A stretch of DNA of 64,000 bases from Flavobacterium sp. MC2016-06 (GTDB lineage: Bacteria > Bacteroidota > Bacteroidia > Flavobacteriales > Flavobacteriaceae): NCBI RefSeq assembly GCF_009711165.2, contig NZ_WMID02000032.1, positions 1 through 64,000 on the forward strand. Reading direction: 5' to 3'. Below the pieces are notes generated by a model that did no database searches, was not told where the DNA came from, and saw only the letters and a program-made list of their open reading frames with translations. Both the position numbers and the translations under genes were made by a program. This document shows, piece by piece, positions 25,422 through 33,341 of this stretch (position 1 is its first letter; each line of letters begins with the position of its first letter).

Positions 25422-25460
25422 ACCTTTGTCAAAGTTTTAAGCTTTGACAAAGGTTTTTTT
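25422..25460. terminator. Hairpin terminator after aarF
   Basis: ACCTTTGTCAAAG and CTTTGACAAAGGT are exact 13-base arms with a 7-base loop, followed by a run of T. It lies 52 bases past the aarF stop. Confidence 0.85.
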
Positions 25461-25464
25461 GTTC

Positions 25465-25553
25465 TGTCATTGCGAGGAACGAAGCAATCTCATTTGCTAA
25501 ATCAAGCTTTGTGGTTCGTTGTTAGTGAGGTTGCTTCGTTCCTCGCAATGACA
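25465..25553. repeat. Long REP-like inverted repeat (TCATTGCGAGGAACGAAGCAA)
   Basis: Two perfect 23-base arms (25465-25487 and 25531-25553) are extended by an imperfect stretch, giving an 89-base hairpin with a 43-base loop. The same CATTGCGAGGAACG family is widespread in bacterial genomes. A related single arm (TGTCATTTCGAGGAACG) occurs at 28169-28193. Confidence 0.88.
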
Positions 25554-25716
25554 AGATTGTACATTAAAAAGAGAATAAATCTGCTCAATCAGCAAAATCT
25601 GCGTAAGAGCAGAAATTTAAAATTTTGCAAGATTAGAATTTAAAGGCACATAAAACTTTGACAAAGCTTTCTTACCTCTAAACACTTGGAATTTGGAATT
25701 TCAAAAGATTGGAATT

Positions 25717-27009
25717 TTATTTAACAATTCCTGCTTTGTAAGTAGAAATCGCACGATCTCTAGCAAAAGCATGATCTACCATTGGCTCATTATAACCCAA
25801 ATCAAATTCTGGAATCCATTTGCGGATGTAGATTCCTTTTTCGTCAAATTTCTTTTGTTGAATTTCGGGATTAAAAACTCTAAAATACGGCGCAGCATCA
25901 CAGCCTGTTCCCGCAGCCCATTGCCAGTTTCCGACATTTGAGGCTAATTCGAAATCTAATAATTTTTCAGCAAAATAAGCTTCGCCCCATTGCCAGTTTA
26001 TGAGCAGATGTTTGCATAAAAAGCTTGCGACAACCATACGCACGCGATTGTGCATATAGCCCGTTTCGTTAAGCTGACGCATTCCGGCATCTACCATAGG
26101 GTAACCTGTTGTGCCAGAACACCAGCGTTTAAAATCGTCTTCGTTATTACGCCATTGAATACCGTCGTAAGCCGATTTAAAATTGTGATTGACAACTTTT
26201 GGAAAGCTGAATAGTATCTGTATAAAGAATTCTCGCCAAATTAGTTCGCTCAAAAAAGTCTGATTTTTTCTATTGGCCCAATTGACTAATTTTCGAATAC
26301 TAACGGTTCCAAAACGTAAATGAGGCGAAAGATAAGAAGTACTGTCTAATGCCGGAAAATCTCTCGTTTCTTTATACTCTGTAATTTGAGTTAAATTATG
26401 CGGAAGTACTTTTATGGCACTTCTTTCAAAACCTATTACAGCTAATTCTGGAAATGTAAATTGGTGTTTGATGAAATTAGAAAACAAAGGTTTTGTGTCA
26501 TATTCTGGAGCTTGTCCTGAAAGATGATATTTCTCGAGCCATTTGTTTTTATAAGGAGTATAAACCGTATACGGAAGTCCGTCGGATTTTGTGATTTCTT
26601 TTTCTTCAAAAATTACATGATCTTTAAAAGAATAAGATTCAATATTGATTTGCTTTAATATAGAAGTAATTTCCAGATCACGTTTTATAGCAAAAGGTTC
26701 GTAATCTTTATTGAAGAATACTTTTTGAATATCAAATTCGGTTAAAAGAGATTCCCAAACGGCAGTGGTTTTCCCTTTTTTAATTAAAACGGAAGAATCA
26801 ATTGCAGTAAGCTGTTCGTTTATTTTTTTAAGCGAATCGTATATAAAGCTTACGCGAGCATCATTTTTAGGAAGATTTTCCAAAATGTCTTCGTCAAAAA
26901 TAAATAACGGAATTACAGGGAATTCAGAATGTAAGGCTTGAAATAATCCAAGATTGTCTTCCAGACGTAAATCACGTCGGAACCAGAAAAAAGTAACTTT
27001 TTGTTTCAT
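25717..27009 (-). CDS. phrB: Deoxyribodipyrimidine photolyase (cryptochrome/photolyase family)
   Basis: A 430-residue flavoprotein that repairs UV-induced pyrimidine dimers with blue light. The N-terminal antenna domain starts TFFWFRRDLRLEDN. The FAD domain contains ELIWREFFIQI, MHNRVRMVVASFL, LLINWQWGEAYF and NWQWAAGTGCDAAPYF. It is the last gene of the minus-strand carotenoid cluster and overlaps the SRPBCC gene by one base, in keeping with joint light control. Whether it repairs CPD or 6-4 lesions cannot be read directly; the WxxAAG(T)GCDAAPY segment favours CPD class I. Confidence 0.93.
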   Translation of the reverse strand: MKQKVTFFWFRRDLRLEDNLGLFQALHSEFPVIPLFIFDEDILENLPKNDARVSFIYDSLKKINEQLTAIDSSVLIKKGKTTAVWESLLTEFDIQKVFFNKDYEPFAIKRDLEITSILKQINIESYSFKDHVIFEEKEITKSDGLPYTVYTPYKNKWLEKYHLSGQAPEYDTKPLFSNFIKHQFTFPELAVIGFERSAIKVLPHNLTQITEYKETRDFPALDSTSYLSPHLRFGTVSIRKLVNWANRKNQTFLSELIWREFFIQILFSFPKVVNHNFKSAYDGIQWRNNEDDFKRWCSGTTGYPMVDAGMRQLNETGYMHNRVRMVVASFLCKHLLINWQWGEAYFAEKLLDFELASNVGNWQWAAGTGCDAAPYFRVFNPEIQQKKFDEKGIYIRKWIPEFDLGYNEPMVDHAFARDRAISTYKAGIVK

Positions 27010-27473
27010 TATGCTCTTAAGTTGAACAATTCGTCTATTTTGTTGCGGCGATAATCAAAAATAACTTTTAGTTTATTTTCTACCACCCATTTATTCATAA
27101 TACGTCCCAAATAACCAAATGGCAAAGCATAATGTACAATATCTGTCATTTTTACGCCAGTTTCGGTAGCTTCAAAAAAATGCTTGTGATGCCATAATTT
27201 ATAAGGTCCAAAGCGCTGTACATCTATAAAGTATTCATTTTCTTTTGAGACAGTAATTTCGGTTACCCACGAAATTTTAATTCCTAAAAGCGGTTTTAAT
27301 GTATAGGTAATAATTTGCCCCTGATACATGCGTTTGTTGTCGAAATCTTGAACTTCAAAACTCATATTGTCCAAAGTTATCGTTTGAAGGTTTGTTGGAC
27401 TTGAGAAAAATTCCCAGCATTCTTCGATGCTTGAGTTTACATGCTGAATAGTTTCTATTTTGTATAATTTCAT
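27009..27473 (-). CDS. SRPBCC family protein
   Basis: A 154-residue START-like protein when begun at the ATG (MKLYKIETIQH); the TTG three codons upstream is less likely. It shows typical segments HVNSSIEECWEFFSSPTNL, GIKISWVTEI and TDIVHYALPFGYLGRIMN. Such proteins hold lipids, carotenoids or other hydrophobic ligands. It lies directly before phrB, overlapping by one base, and downstream of crtZ. A pigment- or membrane-related role is plausible but unproven. Confidence 0.83.
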   Translation of the reverse strand: MKLYKIETIQHVNSSIEECWEFFSSPTNLQTITLDNMSFEVQDFDNKRMYQGQIITYTLKPLLGIKISWVTEITVSKENEYFIDVQRFGPYKLWHHKHFFEATETGVKMTDIVHYALPFGYLGRIMNKWVVENKLKVIFDYRRNKIDELFNLRA

Positions 27474-27571
27474 AATTCTCAATTATTACGACTATAGTTC
27501 TTATATACGAGATGTTTGCGTTAGGGGTTGAAGTGGAGCTCTTTTTATGTCTGGCTTTTTTTGCCAGATAT

Positions 27572-27606
27572 AAAAAAGCGGGAACGTAAAACCCGACCCG
27601 CTTTTT
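27572..27606 (-). terminator. Terminator after crtZ
   Basis: AAAAAGCGGG and CCCGCTTTTT arms form a GC-rich hairpin followed by an A/T tail on either strand. It separates crtZ from the SRPBCC-phrB pair, so the last two genes may have their own promoter or rely on read-through. Confidence 0.75.
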
Positions 27607-27629
27607 CTGCGGGTAACGCCCAAATTAAT

Positions 27630-28070
27630 TTACATTTTATAATATTTGAAAGGAACGAATAACATTCCGAAACATTCTCCGTCTTCTTTTCCTAAGTGTT
27701 TATGGTGTATTTTATGCGCTTTTCTTAATCCGATGAGGTATTTGTTTTTGGTGTTTTTAAACCACTTAAAGCGTTGATGTATTAAAACGTCGTGAATTAA
27801 AAAATAACAAACGCCATAAAGGGTTATACCGCAAGCGATGAAAAACAAATAATTAAAACCGCCTTGAGCTCCTAAATAAAATAGAATAATGCTTGGCGTG
27901 GCAAAAATGATAAAGAAAACGTCGTTGCGCTCAAATGTATGTTCGTATTTTGGCTGATGATGATCGGCATGAAAATACCACATTAATCCGTGCATGATGT
28001 ATTTGTGGGTTAGCCACGTTACACATTCCATGAAAAGAAAAACGCTGAGAAAAATTAAAAAAGAAATCAT
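27630..28070 (-). CDS. crtZ: Beta-carotene hydroxylase CrtZ
   Basis: A 146-residue integral membrane di-iron hydroxylase with four hydrophobic stretches. The histidine clusters that bind iron are visible: HKYIMH (22-27), HADHH (34-38) and, near the C-terminus, HDVLIHQ and HKIHHKH. It converts beta-carotene to zeaxanthin, the usual Flavobacterium pigment. A lycopene cyclase, which must provide its substrate, is not in the window. Confidence 0.93.
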   Translation of the reverse strand: MISFLIFLSVFLFMECVTWLTHKYIMHGLMWYFHADHHQPKYEHTFERNDVFFIIFATPSIILFYLGAQGGFNYLFFIACGITLYGVCYFLIHDVLIHQRFKWFKNTKNKYLIGLRKAHKIHHKHLGKEDGECFGMLFVPFKYYKM

Positions 28071-28168
28071 TTTGTATGTATTAAACTTTAAAGTTATTAT
28101 TTAAAATTTGCTGAGTTTGACTTTAAATTATAAAAGATTAACTCTAATGAACATTTTTTACTGCATCT

Positions 28169-28193
28169 TGTCATTTCGAGGAACGAGAAATCA
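28169..28193. repeat. Single arm of a TCATTTCGAGGAACG repeat
   Basis: A 25-base element related to the inverted repeat at 25465 lies alone in the 138-base gap between crtZ and crtB. No second arm is found nearby. It is probably a degraded repeat copy. Confidence 0.6.
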
Positions 28194-28208
28194 CAAAGCA
28201 TAAATCTG

Positions 28209-29048
28209 TTAAACCAATTTAAGTTTGTATGTTACAAAAGACTGTGCTAAAAGTCCGGCTTTTGTGTAATTTGAAACTCTAATTCTCGAATTTCCTATTT
28301 CGTAATAAGGCGTGTTTTTTAGTTTTTTAAGCAGTTTTTTATAATAAATATAGGCCGTATAAACACCAAATTTCGCTTCGATTGGCAGCTTTTCGATTCC
28401 TTGATAGGCTACTCTAAAATCTTCTTCGATTTCTTGAATGATCGTGTTTTTTGCATTTTCATCAAAAGATTTTAAATCGACTCCTGGAAAATAATTTCGA
28501 TTTAAAATCAAATTATCATCTTTTAAGTCTCTCAAGAAATTTACTTTCTGAAAAGCAGAACCTAATCGCATGGCTTGGTGTTTGAGCTGTTCGTATTTTT
28601 GGTCTTTTCCCGTTACAAAAACTTTCAAGCACATTAAACCCACAACATCTGCAGATCCGTAAATATAATCTTCGTACTCGGTTTGAGTATTGTAATTTGA
28701 TTTTACGAGATCGAGTTTCATGCTTTTTAGAAATGCTTGAATGAGATCGTCTGTAATATTGTATTGTTTTACAGTATGTTGAAATGAGTTTAGAATTGGG
28801 TTTAGACTAATGCCTATTTCCATTGCTTTATAATATTCTTTTTCGAAATCATTAATGAGATATTCTTTGTCATAATCATGAAAAGAATCTACAATTTCGT
28901 CTGCAAAACGTACAAAACCGTAAATACTGTAAATGCCGTCTCTGATACTTGGAGATAACATTTTTACGGCAAGTGAGAATGAAGTGCTGTAGTTTTTGGT
29001 GATTAATCTGCTGCACTTGTAGGAAACATGGTCAAATAGTGATTTCAT
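28209..29048 (-). CDS. crtB: Phytoene synthase CrtB
   Basis: A 279-residue prenyl-condensing enzyme that joins two geranylgeranyl diphosphates into phytoene. The first Asp-rich motif is RFADEIVDSFHDYD; the second lies in VNFLRDLKDDNLILNRNYFP, which also carries the NFLRD hallmark. Length is typical. The start overlaps the end of crtI by 17 bases, so the two are translationally coupled. Confidence 0.95.
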   Translation of the reverse strand: MKSLFDHVSYKCSRLITKNYSTSFSLAVKMLSPSIRDGIYSIYGFVRFADEIVDSFHDYDKEYLINDFEKEYYKAMEIGISLNPILNSFQHTVKQYNITDDLIQAFLKSMKLDLVKSNYNTQTEYEDYIYGSADVVGLMCLKVFVTGKDQKYEQLKHQAMRLGSAFQKVNFLRDLKDDNLILNRNYFPGVDLKSFDENAKNTIIQEIEEDFRVAYQGIEKLPIEAKFGVYTAYIYYKKLLKKLKNTPYYEIGNSRIRVSNYTKAGLLAQSFVTYKLKLV

Positions 29049-30519
29049 CTTTTTTGGATCTGATAGATTTTTGTATTAACGCAGCAACTAATTTTCCTGA
29101 AATTAAAGCAGGAGGAACACCTGGACCAGGAACGGTTAATTGTCCTGTAAAATATAAATTACGTACTTTTTTACTTTTTAGTTTGGGTCGTAAAAAGGCA
29201 GTTTGCAATAATGTATTGGCCATGCCGTAAGCATTTCCTTTGTATGCGTTGTAATCTTCTACAAAATCGTTTTTACAAAAGGATCTCTTAAATATAATGC
29301 TTTTTTTGATTTCTTGTTGTGTAAGTTTTTCAAAACGACTTATAATTTTTTCAAAGTATTCTTCTCTAAGTGCTTCTGTATCTTCTATTCCTGGTGCTAA
29401 CGGAATTAGAAAAAAAGCACTTTCCATTCCGTCTGGAGCAGCAGTTTTGTCTGTTTTTGATGGAAAATTGGCGTAGAATAATGGTGCATCCGGCCATTTT
29501 GGATCGTCGTAAATATCTGCAGCATGCTGATTAAAATCGACATCAAAAAATAAAGCATGATGGGAGACATTTTCTATCTTTTTATCAAATCCCACAAAGA
29601 ATAGGAGAGAAGACGGCGCAAAGACGCGGCTTTCCCAATATTTTTTGGTGTAAGCACGATATGTTTCGTCAAGTAAAGTTTCGGTATGATGATAATCTGC
29701 CCCGCTTAAAACGATGTCGGCTTTTATGAGTTTTTCTTGAATTATAATTCCGACTGCTGTTTTGTTTTCGACAACAATTTTATCAATTTGAGCATTGGTT
29801 TTAATAGTAACACCCAATTCGAGTGCTAATTTTTGAATACTGTGCACTACGTCAAACATTCCGGTTTTTGGGTGCCAAGTTCCTAACCCAAAATCGGCAT
29901 AATTCATGAAATTATAAAAAGATGGCGTTTTGGTAGGTTTTGCTCCAAGAAATAAAACGGGAAATTCTAGAATTTGAATTATCCGTTCGTTTTTGAAATT
30001 CTTTCTGATGTCACGACTCACTGTGCTGAAAAACTGATTTAGTTTTAAAGTTGTTTGCGGTGTGACTAATTCTAACGGAGAAACTCCAGGACGATAAACC
30101 AATTCTTTGATAGCAATGTCATAATTGCTTTTTGCCTGATTGATGAAGTTTTGGAGTTTTTTACCGCTTCCGGCTTCAATGTTCTCAAAAGTGTTTTTTA
30201 TTTCTTCTAAGTTATCACAAATACTGATAAAATCGTCTACTCCAAAATAAACACTGTAGGCAGGATTTAGTTTTATGAGTTCGTAATAATCAGATGTTTT
30301 TTTGTTGAAATCCTGAAAGAAACGTTCAAAAACATCAGGCATCCAATACCAGCTTGGCCCCATATCAAAGGTAAAGCCGTCTTTTTTAAATTGTCTAGCT
30401 CTCCCGCCAATAGATTCGTTTTTTTCATAAATAGTTACACTGTTTCCTTGTTGAGCCAAGTAACATGAAGCGGCTAAAGCGGAAAAGCCAGATCCTATTA
30501 TTGCGATGTTTTTTTTCAT
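29032..30519 (-). CDS. crtI: Phytoene desaturase CrtI
   Basis: A 495-residue FAD-dependent desaturase that converts phytoene to lycopene. The dinucleotide site is IAIIGSGFSALAASCYLAQQ with GGRARQF following, and the C-terminal YFTGQLTVPGPGVPPALISG is the carotenoid-desaturase signature. It is the first crt gene after the CarH-like regulator, 37 bases downstream of that gene's stop, and overlaps crtB. Confidence 0.95.
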   Translation of the reverse strand: MKKNIAIIGSGFSALAASCYLAQQGNSVTIYEKNESIGGRARQFKKDGFTFDMGPSWYWMPDVFERFFQDFNKKTSDYYELIKLNPAYSVYFGVDDFISICDNLEEIKNTFENIEAGSGKKLQNFINQAKSNYDIAIKELVYRPGVSPLELVTPQTTLKLNQFFSTVSRDIRKNFKNERIIQILEFPVLFLGAKPTKTPSFYNFMNYADFGLGTWHPKTGMFDVVHSIQKLALELGVTIKTNAQIDKIVVENKTAVGIIIQEKLIKADIVLSGADYHHTETLLDETYRAYTKKYWESRVFAPSSLLFFVGFDKKIENVSHHALFFDVDFNQHAADIYDDPKWPDAPLFYANFPSKTDKTAAPDGMESAFFLIPLAPGIEDTEALREEYFEKIISRFEKLTQQEIKKSIIFKRSFCKNDFVEDYNAYKGNAYGMANTLLQTAFLRPKLKSKKVRNLYFTGQLTVPGPGVPPALISGKLVAALIQKSIRSKKDEITI

Positions 30520-30527
30520 TTGTTTAA

Positions 30528-30552
30528 CAAATGTACAAAAACTTTAAACAAA
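30528..30552 (-). promoter_or_regulatory. Promoter-like AT-rich element before crtI
   Basis: On the minus strand TACATTTG (30528-30535) matches TAnnTTTG and overlaps the palindrome TGTACA. A TTTG lies 13 bases further upstream, closer than the usual 17-23. It sits in the 37-base gap between the MerR regulator and crtI and only 9 bases from the ATG, so a leaderless transcript or a coincidence are both possible. It is a candidate operator for the upstream regulator. Confidence 0.3.
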
Positions 30553-30556
30553 ATAG

Positions 30557-31456
30557 TTATATCGTATTAATTGTTTCTTCCATTGATTCGAAAATTTTCA
30601 CTCTATCTGATAGGTTTTTTTGCTCAATATGCTCTACCATGTTACCCATAAGCCAGATTTCATTGGTTTCTTGAAGCAGTTTGTTTGCCATTGATTTTAC
30701 GTATTGATTAATTACGCTGCGATCGGGCTGAACGGTCATGAAAGATATAAAGGTGATGTTTTCAAAATGCTTGGTTAAATCTTGTAGATTTTCAATCGGC
30801 ATACTTTCGCCTAGATAAATTGTCTTGTAACCTTTAGATAAAATTTCATATTGCAGGTATAATAAACCTATTTGGTGAATTTCATTTAAGGGTAACGAAA
30901 GCACAAAAATTCGATTAGTCTTTGTGGGTTTCTTTATTTGAAGACTCTCGGTGTATATTAATATTTTTTGTTTGATCAAATGACTCATGAAATGCTCATT
31001 TGCAGGCGTTATAGTTTCAGATTGCCATAACAGACCTAGTTCTTTCAATAAAGGCAGAAAATGCTCTTTGAAGACTTCTTTAAAAGTTTTTTCAGAAATC
31101 AGCCAGTCGAAAGTGTTGAAGAATAATTCTTGATCAAAATTCATCATTGCCATTTTGAAAGAAGTAATGGCAAAATTTTGAGAGTTTTTCTTTGAAATAA
31201 TTTCGCGGACTAATTGTGGTATTTTTTCTTCTGGGTACGTTGCTATTTTAGAAATCTTATAGCCGTATTCGTGAAGTAACGTTATATTTAAAAGCTTCTG
31301 TAGGTTTTGAAGATTATAAAGTCTAATGTTAGTGTCTGTTCGCATGGGCTCAAGGATGTTGTATCGCTTTTCCCAGATACGAATTGTATGCGCTTTGATT
31401 CCAGATAAATTCTCAAGATCTTTTATGCTGAAAACAGTTTTTATGTTGTTTATCAT
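30557..31456 (-). CDS. CarH-type MerR regulator with cobalamin-binding domain
   Basis: A 299-residue regulator. Residues about 8-75 are a MerR helix-turn-helix (HTIRIWEKRYNILEPMRT, NIRLY). Residues about 95-170 form the helical bundle of CarH: W144-x9-E154-H155 matches the W-x9-EH light-sensing motif. Residues about 180-299 are a B12-binding Rossmann domain; E192-I-H194-xx-G197 matches the ExHxxG motif holding the histidine that binds cobalt after light exposure. Known CarH proteins bind operators as adenosylcobalamin tetramers in the dark and release them in light. Direct proximity to crtI fits that role. Confidence 0.9.
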   Translation of the reverse strand: MINNIKTVFSIKDLENLSGIKAHTIRIWEKRYNILEPMRTDTNIRLYNLQNLQKLLNITLLHEYGYKISKIATYPEEKIPQLVREIISKKNSQNFAITSFKMAMMNFDQELFFNTFDWLISEKTFKEVFKEHFLPLLKELGLLWQSETITPANEHFMSHLIKQKILIYTESLQIKKPTKTNRIFVLSLPLNEIHQIGLLYLQYEILSKGYKTIYLGESMPIENLQDLTKHFENITFISFMTVQPDRSVINQYVKSMANKLLQETNEIWLMGNMVEHIEQKNLSDRVKIFESMEETINTI

Positions 31457-31528
31457 TTGGGGAGGTTAAATAAACAAAAATAAAATAAAATCTGAAATAC
31501 AACCTTAAAACAGTCTTAAAAAGATAAA

Positions 31529-32491
31529 TTATATGAAGTTTGTAGGATTAAGTATATTTAGCCTGTCTAAGTGTAAGATGGTTTTAGAGCCGTTTTTGCT
31601 TCTTTCGTACATGGTTTCGAATTTGGCACCATAAACAATTTCGTCAAAAGTGTAAGATGTTCTTGCAGCTACTGTATTGCTGAACATGTCATCAAAAGTG
31701 GTGATGAAAACTAAAATTTCGCCATGTATTTTTTTGAAATCTTCTTCGGTAAAATTATGCAATGGACTGTTTTCTGTTATCGGATGCACTAATGTCCAGC
31801 TTAATGAAAGTGCATTTATGTGGTCTAATTCAAGTTCTAAAGCATAAAATTTATTGGTCATTTTACCATCTTCCTCAATACTCATTCCTAAAGTTACTTT
31901 TGCATTAGCATCTGTAAAATTGGTATTTTTAAAAGGAACTAGACGCAGCATTAATGCTTTGCCCTCTCCGTAAGGTGAGATTAAGGCATTGTGCGAAAAT
32001 TTTAAAAAAGCTGTGGGCTTGCTGAATCTTCCAAAAAATAAACCAGTTGCAATTGCAAAACTTAGTAAACCTATTAAGGCTTCGGCTGCAGATAAGGCGC
32101 TTGTTAAAAAACCAGTTGGACTAATGTGTCCGTAGCCTACAGTGGTAAATGTCTGCGCACTGAAAAAATAAGCCTGACCAAATTGTTTTAAAACACTGCC
32201 AGAAGCCGATATTCCGTCAAGATGCTCAATACCAATTGCGTAATAAATAATGGCAAAAATAAAATTGATTGCAATATAAAAGGTAAACAGAATCGACATG
32301 AATTTCCAGTTTGGCATATCGATCATGGTGTGATACCAGCTAATGCGACGCAATAAATGCATGCCTCTTTTTTCTATATTGGCAGTTCCGTTTTTGTTTA
32401 CAAATCTTCCTCCGTAACTGTTTGCATTGGTTCCGAAACCAGAATTGTTGTCTGCTTTAGCTTTGTTGTTTATTTTTTTAAGAATTGCCAT
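31529..32491 (-). CDS. KirBac-type inward-rectifier potassium channel
   Basis: A 320-residue membrane protein with two transmembrane helices (about 65-87 and 130-155) and the selectivity filter TTVGYG (116-121) between them. The C-terminal beta-sandwich (about 165-320) is the IRK cytoplasmic domain, with MLRLVPFKNTNFTDA and LSWTLVHPI. A N-terminal amphipathic 'slide helix' region (SWYHTMIDMPNWKF) precedes the first helix. It stands alone, upstream of the CarH-like gene. Confidence 0.92.
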   Translation of the reverse strand: MAILKKINNKAKADNNSGFGTNANSYGGRFVNKNGTANIEKRGMHLLRRISWYHTMIDMPNWKFMSILFTFYIAINFIFAIIYYAIGIEHLDGISASGSVLKQFGQAYFFSAQTFTTVGYGHISPTGFLTSALSAAEALIGLLSFAIATGLFFGRFSKPTAFLKFSHNALISPYGEGKALMLRLVPFKNTNFTDANAKVTLGMSIEEDGKMTNKFYALELELDHINALSLSWTLVHPITENSPLHNFTEEDFKKIHGEILVFITTFDDMFSNTVAARTSYTFDEIVYGAKFETMYERSKNGSKTILHLDRLNILNPTNFI

Positions 32492-32560
32492 TAATTATTT
32501 TGTTTGAATAGCCAAATGTAATAATATCTTTTGGATGAAATAAATAGGATTGTAAAATGA

Positions 32561-32597
32561 AAAAGCAATCTGAGAAATTGATATCTGCAGATTGCTT
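32561..32597 (-). terminator. Hairpin terminator after the TPR gene
   Basis: AAGCAATCTG and CAGATTGCTT arms with a 15-base loop, lying 28 bases beyond the minus-strand stop. Confidence 0.65.
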
Positions 32598-32624
32598 AGT
32601 GTATTGTTGCGTTTTTTTGGAATG

Positions 32625-33125
32625 CTATTTACAAAAGGTTGCTTTGTTTTTTATGGCGCTTTGACTGCCTAATTCTATTGCTTTTGAGAAGTCTTTGCAG
32701 GCATTCTTTTTATCTCCAATTTTATTATAAGCCAAACCTCTAAGATTGTAGGCTATGTAATCTTTTGGGTTTAGACCTAACGAAGCAGTACAGTCGTCTA
32801 TTGTGCCTTGGTAATTCTCTAATTTGTAGTTTACATTTGCTCTTCCTGTAAAAGCATCTGCATTCATGCTGTCTAACTCGATTGTTTTGCTAAAATCGGC
32901 TTGTGCTCCTTTTAGATCGTTCAGTTTAAGTTTTGCAACGCCTCTGTTTTGGTAAGCTTCAACAAATTTAGAATTCAGACTGATAGCTTTTGTATAATCT
33001 GCAATAGCGCCTTTTGTGTTTCCAGCTTCGGCTTTTTTCATGGCTTTGTCAAAATAACTAGTTGCAGATTGCGCAAAACTAGAGAATGTAATCATGATAA
33101 ATGATAATAGTAGTAAATGTTTCAT
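32625..33125 (-). CDS. Secreted TPR-repeat protein
   Basis: A 166-residue protein with a signal peptide (about 1-18, ending SSFAQ). Three to four tetratricopeptide repeats follow; AGNTKGAIADYTKAISLNSKFVEAY, LKGAQADFSKTIELDSMNADAF and KNACKDFSKAIEL show the usual W/A-Y-F spacing. It probably acts as a periplasmic protein-interaction scaffold. The function cannot be narrowed, and no partner is adjacent. Confidence 0.82.
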   Translation of the reverse strand: MKHLLLLSFIMITFSSFAQSATSYFDKAMKKAEAGNTKGAIADYTKAISLNSKFVEAYQNRGVAKLKLNDLKGAQADFSKTIELDSMNADAFTGRANVNYKLENYQGTIDDCTASLGLNPKDYIAYNLRGLAYNKIGDKKNACKDFSKAIELGSQSAIKNKATFCK

Positions 33126-33279
33126 AAACTAATTTGGGATTAGTAGGTTAATTAATTTGGAACGAATTTAAGAAAGATTTATTTGTAAGAGTAGTTCTTT
33201 TGTAAAATAATGTTGGTAAATGAAAAAAAATGCAAGTATCAATTTAGTATAGGGCACTTGAAATTTACGCTTATATAAT

Positions 33280-33317
33280 AAAGCCAAATCTTAATTAGAA
33301 TTAAAATTCGGCTTTTT
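33280..33317 (-). terminator. Hairpin terminator after the TetX-like gene
   Basis: AAAGCCAAAT... and ...ATTCGGCTTTTT form an imperfect stem ending in a T-run on both strands. It is 25 bases from the minus-strand stop at 33342. Confidence 0.6.
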
Positions 33318-33341
33318 GAATTGTATAGAAAACTAGTGCTT

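Larger units (their letters stand above)
25374..25716. repeat. Repeat mosaic between aarF and phrB
   Basis: The 346-base convergent gap holds at least four repeat types. GTTTCAG/GTTTAAA heptads lie at 25374-25408. A terminator hairpin is at 25422-25460, with a partial copy of its CTTTGACAAAG core near 25652. An 89-base inverted repeat is at 25465-25553. TTGGAAT heptads at 25686-25715 touch the phrB stop. A CAATCAGCAAAATCTGCG-like stretch near 25590 is non-coding. No credible gene is visible. Confidence 0.75.

Noticed and set aside
25560..25680. Possible small RNA gene in the repeat-rich gap
   Set aside because: Sequence resembles dispersed non-coding repeats, with no promoter plus terminator pair that would define an RNA gene.
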